DNA of 54,083 nucleotides from NCBI GenBank assembly GCA_964396055.1, contig CAYNDV010000015.1, forward strand, positions 1-54,083, given 5' to 3'. This document shows positions 18,519 to 27,900 of the stretch, piece by piece. This DNA comes from CAYJPV01 sp964396055 (lineage in GTDB: Bacteria > Acidobacteriota > Vicinamibacteria > Vicinamibacterales > JAKQTR01). Within the stretch, counting starts at the first letter, position 1; every line of letters begins with the position of its first letter. Both the position numbers and the translations under genes were made by a program. The notes below the pieces were generated by a model. The model saw only the letters and a program-made list of their open reading frames with translations, did no database searches and was not told where the DNA came from.

Positions 18519-20477
18519 TCAGTCACCCAGGAAGCTGTTGAGATCGTGGAACAGCTTCTCGAACCGGCCGAGGGCCTCGTCGAGGCCCGGCAACGTGCCG
18601 CGCAGTTCGGCGGTGTGCTCGAACAGGTACGACGCCGGCCCGAAGCTGTCGAAGCGCGGCGCCCACGGAGGCAGGGACGCGAAATGCCGTTCGACCTCGG
18701 CCACCAGGCGCGTGGGCGGCCCGGCCGGCGGCCCCTCGGGGGCCTCGGCCAGCAGGGCCGACTCCTGCAGGCGATAACAGCCGGTCACGAGGTGCCGGTA
18801 GAGATCGCGCCCCAGCAGGTCCTCGACCTGGGCGTCTTCCTGGTCCCGATCGAGGTAGATCGCCGGGCGCAGGATCCGCCCGAACTGCAGGATGCCGCGT
18901 TCCCACAGCCCCTCGAGGCGCCGCGGGTGGGTCATCAGCCCGTCGGTCAGCACGACGATGCGGTGGGCCTCGGAGGCGAACAGCGTCGCGAAGGGCGCGA
19001 TGCTGTCGAGGCCGCCGATGGGCACCAGGCTCCAGTCGGGGTCCAGGTGCTCGCGGCCCTCGAGTTCGAGTTCGCGCGAGAACCACTTCAGGTACAGCAC
19101 GTCGCTCGGGCGATCGACGAGCACGGTCTGCGTGGCCACGACGGCGCGCCGGGCCACGTCGTAGGCCAGGGCCGCGCGAATCGGGAACAGGGTGTCGGGA
19201 TCGCTGCTCAGGAACCGGTCGCCGACCTTGGTGCCCAGCACCTGCTCGCCGGCCGACGCGTCTTCGACGGTCCGCACGCCGTCGAGGTGCTCGGGGTCGA
19301 TCATGAACGGCGTGTGGGTGGTGTAGATCACCTGGTAGGCGGGCAGGAGCTGCTCGCGGATGAACCGCATCAGGTCCATCTGCGCCCGGGCGTGCAGCCC
19401 GAGGCCCGGCTCGTCGAGCAGGATGACGTAGTCGGTGGCCCGCGACCGGCGGATGTGCGACAGCCACACCAGGAACGAGAAGAACCACACGAACCCCGTG
19501 CTGCGCTCGTCGAAACTCAGCGTCACGTTGTGGCGCCGGTTGCGGATCCGCATGCGCAGGACGTACCCCGTGTTGAGCGGCGGCGGGTCGCTGGGCCGCG
19601 CCGCATCGCACCGGAAGTCCACTTCGAGGCCGCGATCCTGCGACCAGTACTCGAGCACGTCGCGCGTGACGCGCTGCGACGCCGTCTCCAGCTCCGCCAC
19701 GAGGTACTCGAACTGGTCGATCGAGCTGAGATCCTCGGGCGTGGTGTTGGCCATCTCGAGCAGGGCCAGGAACACGTGGTCCACCACCGTCAGCTGCCCG
19801 GTCGCGCGCCGGCGCACGAGGTCGTCGATGGAGATCTCCGACGGCAGGCGGTGGTACTCGGCAAAGTACAGGAACTTCGGCAGCCGCGGCTCGAGCACGG
19901 CGATGGCCCGCTCCTCGACGGCCCCGTGCGGGAACCGCTGCTGCACCTCGAACAGCAGCGCGGCCTGGGCCGGGCTGGCGGCTTCCAGGTGCTGGAGGAT
20001 GCGCGTCAGCTCGGCGACGGTGCTGACGGCCCAGAGGCTCTTCAGGTCCGCCGGATCGAGCTGGGCGCCGCGCACCAGATGGGCCACGACGCGGCGTTCG
20101 TCGAGGTCGAGCTGCCACCGCAGGCGGTTGTCGTAGCCCTTCGTGATCGTCACGCGCGGCGAGGCGAGCGTCTCCGGCCCCAGGACGGCCGCCAGGGCCT
20201 CGAGATCGGGATCCTCGAGGCGCCAGACCGTCGTGGTCACGCGGTCCGGCGCCTTCTGCCGGCGTTCGCGATACCCCGCCCAGCGGCGCCGCGGGTACTC
20301 GGTCTCCGCGAAGAGGCCTTCGGCGGGCAGGACCGGGTTGATGCGGTACAAGGCCTTGAGCAGGGCGGTCTTGCCCGATTCGTTCTTCCCGACCAGCGCG
20401 GTCATGGACCGGGTGGAGAACTCGGTGGAGTCATCGATGCACTTGAAGTTCTCGACCCGGACGGACTCGAGGATCAT
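18519..20477 (-). CDS. OLD-family-like ATPase with divergent C-terminal TOPRIM region
   Basis: This 652-residue protein has an SMC/RecF-type N-terminus (MILESVRVENFKCI) with Walker A GKNESGKT (30-37), Walker B YVILLDEPGLGLH and H-loop YTTHTPFMI. After the ATPase comes a region placed like the TOPRIM nuclease domain of OLD proteins (VLVDRPSDVLYLKWFS, later IVVLTDG). The usual VEG-x-x-D motif reads VDRPSD, so the metal-binding Glu is replaced by Asp and the Gly by Arg. OLD proteins act in phage defence or DNA repair. No UvrD-like helicase is adjacent, so it is not a Gabija pair. The 71 bp between this gene and the M48 gene hold nothing notable. Confidence 0.8.
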   Translation of the reverse strand: MILESVRVENFKCIDDSTEFSTRSMTALVGKNESGKTALLKALYRINPVLPAEGLFAETEYPRRRWAGYRERRQKAPDRVTTTVWRLEDPDLEALAAVLGPETLASPRVTITKGYDNRLRWQLDLDERRVVAHLVRGAQLDPADLKSLWAVSTVAELTRILQHLEAASPAQAALLFEVQQRFPHGAVEERAIAVLEPRLPKFLYFAEYHRLPSEISIDDLVRRRATGQLTVVDHVFLALLEMANTTPEDLSSIDQFEYLVAELETASQRVTRDVLEYWSQDRGLEVDFRCDAARPSDPPPLNTGYVLRMRIRNRRHNVTLSFDERSTGFVWFFSFLVWLSHIRRSRATDYVILLDEPGLGLHARAQMDLMRFIREQLLPAYQVIYTTHTPFMIDPEHLDGVRTVEDASAGEQVLGTKVGDRFLSSDPDTLFPIRAALAYDVARRAVVATQTVLVDRPSDVLYLKWFSRELELEGREHLDPDWSLVPIGGLDSIAPFATLFASEAHRIVVLTDGLMTHPRRLEGLWERGILQFGRILRPAIYLDRDQEDAQVEDLLGRDLYRHLVTGCYRLQESALLAEAPEGPPAGPPTRLVAEVERHFASLPPWAPRFDSFGPASYLFEHTAELRGTLPGLDEALGRFEKLFHDLNSFLGD

Positions 20478-20509
20478 GGTGGCGGCAGCGCTCCCTGGAC
20501 TGTCCGCAA

Positions 20510-20538
20510 GATGTAGAACGCAAACGGGTTTTTGTCAA
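20510..20538 (-). promoter_or_regulatory. Sigma-70-type promoter for the OLD-like gene
   Basis: On the minus strand TTGACA (20538-20533) is followed after 17 bp by TACATC (20515-20510), about 35 bp before the ATG at 20477. The -35 is perfect, the -10 weak. It overlaps the -35 of the divergent promoter. Confidence 0.5.
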
Positions 20539-20559
20539 GGAAATCGGGTGGACTACAAT
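20532..20559 (+). promoter_or_regulatory. Sigma-70-type promoter for the TRAP operon
   Basis: TTGTCA (20532-20537), a 16-bp spacer and TACAAT (20554-20559) give a good vegetative promoter 23 bp before the GTG start of the TatT gene. GGAGG at 20573-20577 is the ribosome site. The near-palindrome TTGTCAA is shared with the divergent promoter. Confidence 0.6.
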
Positions 20560-20581
20560 AGAGGGTCCGCGTGGAGGTTCC

Positions 20582-21505
20582 GTGTCCGATCCGAAAAGCC
20601 GTCTCGTGCGCCCGCTCGCCGTGGGCGTCCTCGTCCTGGCCACCGCCGCCTGTTCCATCAAGACGATGGCCATCAATACCCTGGGCGATGCCCTGGCGTC
20701 CGGCAGCACGTCGACCTTCGCCCGGGACGAGGACCCCGAACTGGTCCGCGACGCGATTCCCTTCGCGCTCAAGACGATCGAGAGCCTGATCGAGCAGTCG
20801 CCGAAACACGAGGGGCTGCTGACGGCCGCGGCCAGCGGGTTCACCCAGTACGGCTTCGCCTTCATCCAGTACGAGGCGGACTACACCGAAGCTGCCGACC
20901 TCGAGCGGGCGACGCAGATGCGGGCCCGGGCCAAGAAGCTCTACCTGCGGGCCGTCGGCTACGGGCTGCGCGGCCTCGAACTGGACGCGCCGGGCTTCCG
21001 GGATCGGCTCTTCCAGGACGCCGACGCCGCCCTGGCGAAGATGACGAAGAAACACGTGCCCCTGCTCTACTGGACGGGGGCGGCGTGGGCCGCCGCCTTC
21101 GCCGTGGACGTGACCGACTCCGAGTTGTCCATCCGGCAGAGCGCGATCGAGAAGATGATGCGCAAGGCGCTGGCCCTGGACGCGGCCTGGGAGAAGGGCT
21201 CGCTCCACGACTTCTTCATCAGCTGGGAGGCCGGGCACGCCTCGGCCGGCGGGTCGGTGGCCAAGGCCCGCGAGCACTACGCCCGGGCGCTGGCACTGGC
21301 CGGCGGCACGCGGGTCTCACCGCACGTGTCGCTGGCGGAGTCGGTGGCGGTGACCGAGAACAACCGCAAGGAATTCGAGGAGTTGCTCCAGAAGGCCCTC
21401 GAGATGGACGTGAACAAGGCCCCGGATCAGCGACTGGCCAACGTGATCGCCCAGCGCCGCGCGCGATGGCTGCTCGGCCGGGCAGACGAGTTGTTCGTCG
21501 AATAG
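20582..21505 (+). CDS. TRAP transporter T-component lipoprotein (TatT family)
   Basis: This 307-residue protein is a helical TPR-like lipoprotein that partners the TRAP solute receptor. The N-terminus (VLVLATAACSIK) contains a lipobox with Cys at about residue 21. The remainder is alpha-helical and matches the TatT pattern (NTLGDALASG, FALKTIESLIEQSP, YARALALAGG). In Treponema pallidum TatT forms a complex with the P-component. The start is a GTG with GGAGG 4 bp upstream. The tatP gene follows after an array of four GGCTAGA repeats. Confidence 0.82.
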   Translation: MSDPKSRLVRPLAVGVLVLATAACSIKTMAINTLGDALASGSTSTFARDEDPELVRDAIPFALKTIESLIEQSPKHEGLLTAAASGFTQYGFAFIQYEADYTEAADLERATQMRARAKKLYLRAVGYGLRGLELDAPGFRDRLFQDADAALAKMTKKHVPLLYWTGAAWAAAFAVDVTDSELSIRQSAIEKMMRKALALDAAWEKGSLHDFFISWEAGHASAGGSVAKAREHYARALALAGGTRVSPHVSLAESVAVTENNRKEFEELLQKALEMDVNKAPDQRLANVIAQRRARWLLGRADELFVE

Positions 21506-21510
21506 CCAGG

Positions 21511-21538
21511 GGCTAGAGGCTAGAGGCTAGAGGCTAGA
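21511..21538. repeat. GGCTAGA heptamer array between tatT and tatP (family A)
   Basis: Four perfect copies of GGCTAGA begin 5 bp after the TAG stop of the T-component gene and end 8 bp before the ATG of the receptor gene. The last copy runs into GAGAGACATC, which may provide the only purine-rich ribosome site for the receptor gene. Confidence 0.95.
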
Positions 21539-21546
21539 GAGACATC

Positions 21547-22584
21547 ATGAGATATATCCGCACGTTCGTGTTCGTCATGATCAGTGTCGCGCTGCTGAGC
21601 GCGGCGACGCCGGCCGCCGCGCAGACCATCACCGTGAAGATGGCCACCCTGGTGCCGGAGAACTCGTCCTGGTTCCTGACACTCAAGGACGTGGCCGACA
21701 AGTGGAACAAGGCGTCGGGCGGCAAGGTGCGGGTCATCCTCTACCCGGGCGGCCGGCAGGGTGACGACCCCGACGTCGTCCGCAAGATGAACCTCGGCAC
21801 GCTGAATGCCGGCGTCCTGACGTCGGTGGGCGTGGCCGAGATCGACAAGTCCGTCTACGCCCTGGGCATCCCGATGGCCTTCACGGGCTACGAGGAGGTG
21901 TACGCCGTCCTCGACAAGATGCGCCCGCAGCTCGAGGGCAGCCTGGAGGCCAAGGGCTTCGTCGTCCTGAACTGGGCCGACGGCGGCTGGGTGCAGTTCT
22001 TCGCCAAGAGCGCGATCCGCACGCCCGACGACATGCGCAAGCTCAAGCTGTTCGTCTGGGCGGGCGATACCAAGACCGTCGAGATCTGGAAGAACCTCAA
22101 GTTCGACCCGCGCCCGGCGCCGTCGACCGAGCTGGTGACGGGCCTGCAGACGGGCCTGTTCGAGGTGTTCGGCGCGCCGCCGCAGGTGGCCGTCATCACC
22201 CGGTACTACGAGAACGCGAAGTTCATGCTGGACATGAAGTGGGGCCTCCTGCTGGGCGCCACGGTGATCAAGAAGGACGTGTGGGAGCGCATCCCCGCGG
22301 ACATCCGGCCGACCTTGCTCCAGATCGCCCGCGACGCGGGCAAGAAGCTGCAGGATGACATCCGGCAGAGCGGCACGCGCGACGTCGAGGCCATGAAGAA
22401 GGCCGGCCTCACCGTCGTGACGCCGGATGCGAAGACCATCGATCTCTGGCGGCGGACCGCCGAGACCGCCTACCCGCTGATTCGCGGCGGCGTGGTGCCG
22501 GAGGCCGCGTTCGACGCGGCGCTGCGGTTCCGCGACGAGTACCGGAAGCAGTCAGCCGCGGCGCCGGCCGCCCCGAAGAAGTGA
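21547..22584 (+). CDS. TRAP transporter substrate-binding protein, DctP/TatP family
   Basis: This 345-residue periplasmic receptor has a signal peptide (VALLSAATPAAA) and the DctP fold (MATLVPENSSWFL, YPGGRQGDDPDVVRKM, STELVTGLQTGLFEVFGAPP). The position that holds the conserved carboxylate-binding Arg in SiaP/DctP (in the GLKxR motif) reads KLKLFVWAG here, with Phe in place of Arg. The ligand is therefore probably not a simple organic acid. It overlaps the permease start by GTGA. The Ala/Pro/Lys-rich tail (SAAAPAAPKK) is disordered. Confidence 0.88.
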   Translation: MRYIRTFVFVMISVALLSAATPAAAQTITVKMATLVPENSSWFLTLKDVADKWNKASGGKVRVILYPGGRQGDDPDVVRKMNLGTLNAGVLTSVGVAEIDKSVYALGIPMAFTGYEEVYAVLDKMRPQLEGSLEAKGFVVLNWADGGWVQFFAKSAIRTPDDMRKLKLFVWAGDTKTVEIWKNLKFDPRPAPSTELVTGLQTGLFEVFGAPPQVAVITRYYENAKFMLDMKWGLLLGATVIKKDVWERIPADIRPTLLQIARDAGKKLQDDIRQSGTRDVEAMKKAGLTVVTPDAKTIDLWRRTAETAYPLIRGGVVPEAAFDAALRFRDEYRKQSAAAPAAPKK

Positions 22585-24404
22585 AGGCGCTGGCAGCCGT
22601 CTTCCGGCGGACGGAGCAGTCCATCCTGGTGGTGACCCTCGGGCTCGCCACCATCCTGCCGCTCATCGACGCCTTCGGCCGCCCCTTGGGCGGGTTCCAC
22701 CTGGAGGGGTCGGCCAACTACGTGCAGCAGCTCACGCTCTGGCTGGCGTTCGTCGGCGGGATTGCCGCCACGAGCCAGGCCAAGCACCTGACGCTCTCGA
22801 CGGCCGAGTTTTTCGAGGACGGGCTCGCGCGGCGCCTGGCGCGGCTGCTGGCCTACTCGGTGGCCGCGGCGGTGGCAGGCATCCTCGCCTACGCGAGCGC
22901 CCAGGTGGTCATCGCCAACCGCATCGAGCCCAAGATCCTCCCGATCGGGCTGCCCGAGTGGGTCAGCGAGATCATCATGCCGGTGGCGCTGGGGATCATG
23001 GCGCTGCAGTTCGCGTGGAGCGCGTCGGATCGCTGGTGGGGCAAGGCCCTCGGCTTCTTGGCCATCCCGGCGGCGTTTGCCCTGGGCCTCGTGCCGCCCG
23101 ACGCCGCGGCCCGCCTGTGGCCGCTCACGCTGGTCGTGCTGGCCGGCGCGCTGCTCGGCGCCCCCGTGTTCGTCGCCATGGGCGGCATCGCCCTCGTGCT
23201 GTTCTTCTCCGAGGCCACGCCCGTGGCGGCCGTCTCGGCGGAAGTGTACCGGCTGATTGCGTCGCCGACGCTGCCCGCCATTCCGCTGCTCACCGCCGCC
23301 GGCTACGTGCTGGCCGAAAGCGCCGCGGCGGAACGCCTGGTCCGGTTCTTCCGCGCCGTGTTCGGCTGGATGCCCGGCGGCATCGCGGTCATGGTGGCCG
23401 CGGTGTGCGCGCTCTTCACGACCTTCACCGGCGGATCCGGCGTCACCATCATCGCGCTCGGCGGCCTCGTGTACCCGATCCTGCGCAAGGACGGCTACTC
23501 CGAGGGGTTCTCCCTGGGGCTCGTCACGGCGTCAGGCTCGCTGGGCCTGCTCTTCCCGCCCAGCCTGCCCGTGATTCTCTACAGCGTCGTGGCCAGCACG
23601 CGCGACCAGACCGTGCCGGCGGACCAGCTCTTCATCGCGGGCCTGCTGCCGGGGCTGCTGCTGGTGATCCTTACCGCCGGATACGGCATCCTCGTGGGCC
23701 GGCACGTCGAGCGCGAGAAGCAGCCCTTCTCCGTCAAGGAAGTCGCGGCATCGGCGTGGGCCGCCAAGTGGGAACTCCTGCTGCCCGTCGTCATCGTCGC
23801 GCTGTTCGTGAGCGGCTTCGCCACGATGCTCGAGACGGCCGCCGCGGCCCTGGCGTACACGGTCATCGTGGAGTGCTTCATCACGCGGGACATCAAGATC
23901 TTCTCCCAGCTGCCCGAAGTGCTCCTGAAGGCGGCGGCCCTGATGGGCGCGGTGCTGATCCTGCTGGCCGTGGCCATGGGCCTGACCAACTACCTGGTGG
24001 ACGCGCAGATCCCCGACGCCATCCTGGCCTGGGTGCAGACGCACATCCACTCCCAGATCGTGTTCCTGCTGGCGCTGAACGCGCTGCTGCTCGTGCTGGG
24101 CAGCGTGCTGGAGATCTACTCGGCGATCATCGTGCTGGCGCCGCTCATCGCGCCGATGGGCGCCGCCTTCGGCGTCGACCCGATTCACCTGGGCGTGATC
24201 TTCCTGGCCAACCTGGAACTGGGGTTCCTGTTCCCGCCGGTGGGCCTCAACCTCTTCCTGTCGTCGTCGCGGTTCAACAAGCCCCTCACGAGCCTGTACC
24301 GGCACATCCTGCCGTTCCTGATCATCACGGGCATCGGCGTGCTGCTGATCACCTACATGCCGTGGATGTCGCTGGGCGTGCTGCGGATGCTGGGGAAGCA
24401 CTGA
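22581..24404 (+). CDS. Fused TRAP transporter permease DctQ-DctM
   Basis: This 607-residue membrane protein joins the small (Q, about residues 1-150, four helices) and large (M, about 165-607) TRAP permease subunits. The M part has the conserved segments TTFTGGSGVTIIALGG, LGLLFPPSLPVILYSV and GFLFPPVGLNLFLSSSRF. It uses a sodium gradient to import the ligand delivered by the receptor. The start is GTG at 22581, overlapping the receptor stop. The T-P-QM gene order is the same as in the treponemal Tat system. Confidence 0.9.
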   Translation: MKALAAVFRRTEQSILVVTLGLATILPLIDAFGRPLGGFHLEGSANYVQQLTLWLAFVGGIAATSQAKHLTLSTAEFFEDGLARRLARLLAYSVAAAVAGILAYASAQVVIANRIEPKILPIGLPEWVSEIIMPVALGIMALQFAWSASDRWWGKALGFLAIPAAFALGLVPPDAAARLWPLTLVVLAGALLGAPVFVAMGGIALVLFFSEATPVAAVSAEVYRLIASPTLPAIPLLTAAGYVLAESAAAERLVRFFRAVFGWMPGGIAVMVAAVCALFTTFTGGSGVTIIALGGLVYPILRKDGYSEGFSLGLVTASGSLGLLFPPSLPVILYSVVASTRDQTVPADQLFIAGLLPGLLLVILTAGYGILVGRHVEREKQPFSVKEVAASAWAAKWELLLPVVIVALFVSGFATMLETAAAALAYTVIVECFITRDIKIFSQLPEVLLKAAALMGAVLILLAVAMGLTNYLVDAQIPDAILAWVQTHIHSQIVFLLALNALLLVLGSVLEIYSAIIVLAPLIAPMGAAFGVDPIHLGVIFLANLELGFLFPPVGLNLFLSSSRFNKPLTSLYRHILPFLIITGIGVLLITYMPWMSLGVLRMLGKH

Positions 24405-24418
24405 CCTGGGGAGCGACC

Positions 24419-24901
24419 ATGGAACTCTCGCTGGTACCCGTGACCATTCCCGAGAACGCGAACGTCATCATCGGCCAGAGCCACTTCATCAAGACGGTGG
24501 AGGACCTCTACGAGATCATGGTCACCAGCGTGCCGCAGGCGGCCTTCGGCCTGGCGTTCAACGAGGCCTCGGGCGCCTGTCTCACGCGGGCCGACGGCAA
24601 CGACGCACACCTGCGGGCGGCCGCCGTCGAGGCGGCCACGGCCATCGGGGCGGGGCACATCTTCGTGCTGTACCTGCGCAACGCCTACCCCATCAACGTC
24701 CTCAACCGGATCAAGGACTGCCCGGAGGTGTGCCGCGTGTACTGCGCGACCGCCAACCCCCTCCAGGTGATCGTGGCGGCCAGCGACCAGGGCCGCGGGA
24801 TCGCCGGCGTCATCGACGGCTCGTCACCGAAGGGCGTGGAGCAGGACGCCGACCGTGAATGGCGGGTGGGGTTGCTCAAGAAGATCGGATACAAGAGATA
24901 G
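24419..24901 (+). CDS. Adenosine-specific kinase family protein (DUF355)
   Basis: This 160-residue soluble protein matches the family annotated as adenosine-specific kinase: MELSLVPVTIPENANVIIGQSHFIKTVEDL at the N-terminus, the glycine/acid stretch AFNEASGACLTR, and NAYPINVLNRIK and CATANPLQVIVAAS in the core. The biochemical annotation of this family rests on few proteins, so its role is open. GGGGAG is 6 bp before the ATG, 14 bp after the permease stop, so it is probably co-transcribed with the TRAP genes. Its stop codon merges with an octamer array. Confidence 0.82.
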   Translation: MELSLVPVTIPENANVIIGQSHFIKTVEDLYEIMVTSVPQAAFGLAFNEASGACLTRADGNDAHLRAAAVEAATAIGAGHIFVLYLRNAYPINVLNRIKDCPEVCRVYCATANPLQVIVAASDQGRGIAGVIDGSSPKGVEQDADREWRVGLLKKIGYKR

Positions 24902-24930
24902 GCCGTTCGGCCGCTCGGCCGTTCGGCCTG
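24901..24930. repeat. GGCCGTTC octamer tandem array (family F)
   Basis: Three copies of GGCCGTTC (the second as GGCCGCTC) and part of a fourth start at the last base of the TAG stop of the DUF355 gene. A second array of this family is at 51928-51967. The period is 8, not 7. Confidence 0.85.
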
Positions 24931-24997
24931 CCCCGCGGTTTCTGGCGGTGCCTTTGCATCGCCCCCGGCAGTCACCCGCCCTCGTCGAGGTTCTGCC

Positions 24998-27900
24998 GTG
25001 CCGCACGCGCGCCTTCTCCGCTGCCTCTCCGCCTCCATCCTGGCCGTGCTGACCTGCGCCGGAGTCCCTCCCGGCCTGCCGGCCGTCGGCCACGCCCAGG
25101 TGCCCGCGCCGCTGCTCTACGACCAGGGATCACCCACGCTGACCGACTTGTGGGTGGATCCGGTCAACGGCGACGACAGCCGTCCGGGCACCACGCGCGG
25201 CACCGCGCTGCGCACCCTGGCCGAGGCCTGGGCCCGCGTGCCGCAGGGCACGACGTTCACGACGACCGGCTACCGGATCCGGCTCGCCGCCGGCGATTAC
25301 CCGGAGTCGTTTCTACCCGGCTACATGGAATCTCGACACGGCACGTTCCAGTACCCGGTCGTCATCGAGAGCGCTGACGGCCCCCTGTCCGCGCGCCTGC
25401 ACGGGTACCTCAACATCTTCGATACCCGCTACCTGTACCTGATCGGACTCGACATCGTCACCGACCCCGGCTACGGGGGCGGCGGCAACGCGATTCACGT
25501 CGAGCAGGGCGACCACATCCTGCTGCACCGGGTGCGCCTCAGCGGATTCGACGGCACCCGCAACCAGCCGCAGGAAACCCTGAAGGTCAACCAGTCGCAG
25601 CACCTCTACGTGGAGCACAGCGACATCGGCGGCGCCACGTGGTTCGCCCTCGACTTCGTGGCCGTCCAGCACGGCCACATCGTCGGCAACCGCATCCACC
25701 ATGCCGGCGACGACGGACTGGTGCTGAAGGGGGGAACGGCGTACCTCCGCGTCGACGGCAACGTGGTCCATGACTGCGGAGTCGTCGGCATCACGGCCGG
25801 CCAGGGCACGGGCTTCGAGTTCATGGTGTCGCCCTGGATCCACTACGAAGCCTACGACCTCAAGATCACCAACAACGTGATCCGCGAGACGCAGAACGCC
25901 GGCCTGGCGGTCCGCGGCGGCTACAACATCCTCATGGCGTACAACACGCTGTACCGGGTCGGGCTGAGCACGACCTCGGGTGGGCCACTCCTGCTCGTCG
26001 CCCACGGCGAACGCAGTTGCGACCAGGATGCCGCCGCCTGCCTGGCTCGACACACGCTCGGCGGCTGGGGCCCCACCGTCGTGGGCGCGGCGGCGACCCC
26101 GATCCCGAACCGGAACGTCTTCGCGTACAACAACATCTTCTGGAACCCGGCACCGGCGCAGACCCGCTGGGGCCATTTCGACATCGCCGGGCCGGCCACG
26201 GCGGCCGCCGGCACCAACGTCACGAACCCCGTCAGGGCGGACGATGGCGCCCGGATTCGCGGCAACCTCATCTGGGACGGGCCCGCCGATCACCCGCTCG
26301 GCATCGAGGATCCCGGCGCAGGCTGCCAGCCGGGCCACCCCACCTGCAACGCCACGCAACTGCGCGCCGACAACGGCATCCACACCGCTGAGCCGGAACT
26401 CTACGCTCCTGCGGCCGGCGACTTCCACCCGACCGCTGACGGGAATGTGATCCAGGCGACCACGTTCGTCATGCCGGACTTTGCCGGCGGCGATCGGCCG
26501 TCGCCCCCGCTGCCCCCCGAAGGGAACCTGGACAACACGGTGGCGGCCGACCTCGACCGTGTCGGCCGGTCCGTCGCGGGCCCGCCAGGAGCCCTGCTGC
26601 CGCCGGACCCGGTGGCGCCGGCGTCGCCGCCCAAACTCGTCTTCATCCATCATTCGACGGGCTCGAACTGGCTGGCGGACAGCCACGGCAACCTGGGGAT
26701 CGGCCTGCGCGACGCGGGTTACTTCGTGAGCGACACGAACTACGGCTGGGGCCCCGGGCAGATCGGCGACCACACCGACATCGGCCATTGGTACGACTGG
26801 TTCGTCGGCCCGGCGAGTGCGACGGCCCTGCCCGCCCTGTACGCCGAGAGCGGTCAGCACAGCGGCTACTCGCGCCTGGCCGATGACCCGGGCGGCGAGA
26901 ACCGCATCATCCTCTTCAAGTCGTGTTACCCGAACTCCCACATCGGCGGCAGCCCGGACGATCCGCCGACGGCTGGCGAGAATCCGCTGCGCGGCGAAGG
27001 CGCGTGGTCGTCGCACATGACGGTCGCCAACGTGAAGGGCCTCTACAACGACCTGCTGGCGTACTTCGTCACCCGGCCCGACAAGCTGTTCGTCGTCGTG
27101 ACGGCGCCGCCCCTGGTGGCCGGGGCCACGGACGGCGCACATGCCGCGAACGCACGGGCCGTGCATGACTGGCTCGTGCACGACTGGCTGCGGGGCTACC
27201 CGCTGGCCAACGTGGCCGTGTTCGACTTCTACAACGTCCTCACGTCGAACGGCGGCACGCCGCAGGTCACGGACGCCGGCGCGTCGGGCGGCAACCATCA
27301 TCGCTGGTGGCTCGGGGGCGTGCAGCACCAGCACGCGACCGACCGCGACGTCGCCGCGTACCCCGCCAGCGCGGGCGACAGCCATCCGAACGCGATCGGC
27401 GGCCAGAAGGCCACGACGGAGTTCGTGCCGTGGCTCAACGCTGCCGCCAACCGCTGGCTCGGCAGCAGCACGATCGTCGAGCGCCTGGACTTCTCGGCCG
27501 CGCCGGTGTCGGGCCTGGCTCCGCTCGACGTCGCGTTCACGGCGCGGCCGACAGGCAACGCCACGGCGTTCGCATGGATCTTCGGCGACGGCGGCACGAG
27601 CACCGAGCGCGATCCGCGACACGTCTACACGGCGCCCGGCACCTACACCGTCTCGCTGTCGGCCACCTTCCCCGGCGGGCAGAAGACGACCACGAAGGCG
27701 GACTACATCACGGCGGCCGACGCGTTCACGTTCGTGGCGCCGGTCGCCGGCGACGCGTGGACCGCGGGCGCGCGCCGCGTGATTCGCTGGCAATACTCGG
27801 GTGCGCCGGGGCCGCTGGTCGCCCTCGATCTCGTGCAGGCGGGAGACGTCGTGCGCACCATCGTCGCCCAGACGGCCGTGGGCCGCCGGGGTACCGGGTC

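Noticed and set aside
18519..20477. Gabija defence system
   Set aside because: Only the GajA-like part is present; no UvrD-type helicase gene is adjacent on either side.
25313..27793. Minus-strand frame of 826 codons inside the beta-helix gene
   Set aside because: It is a shadow frame; the plus strand has a signal peptide and recognisable domains over the same bases.
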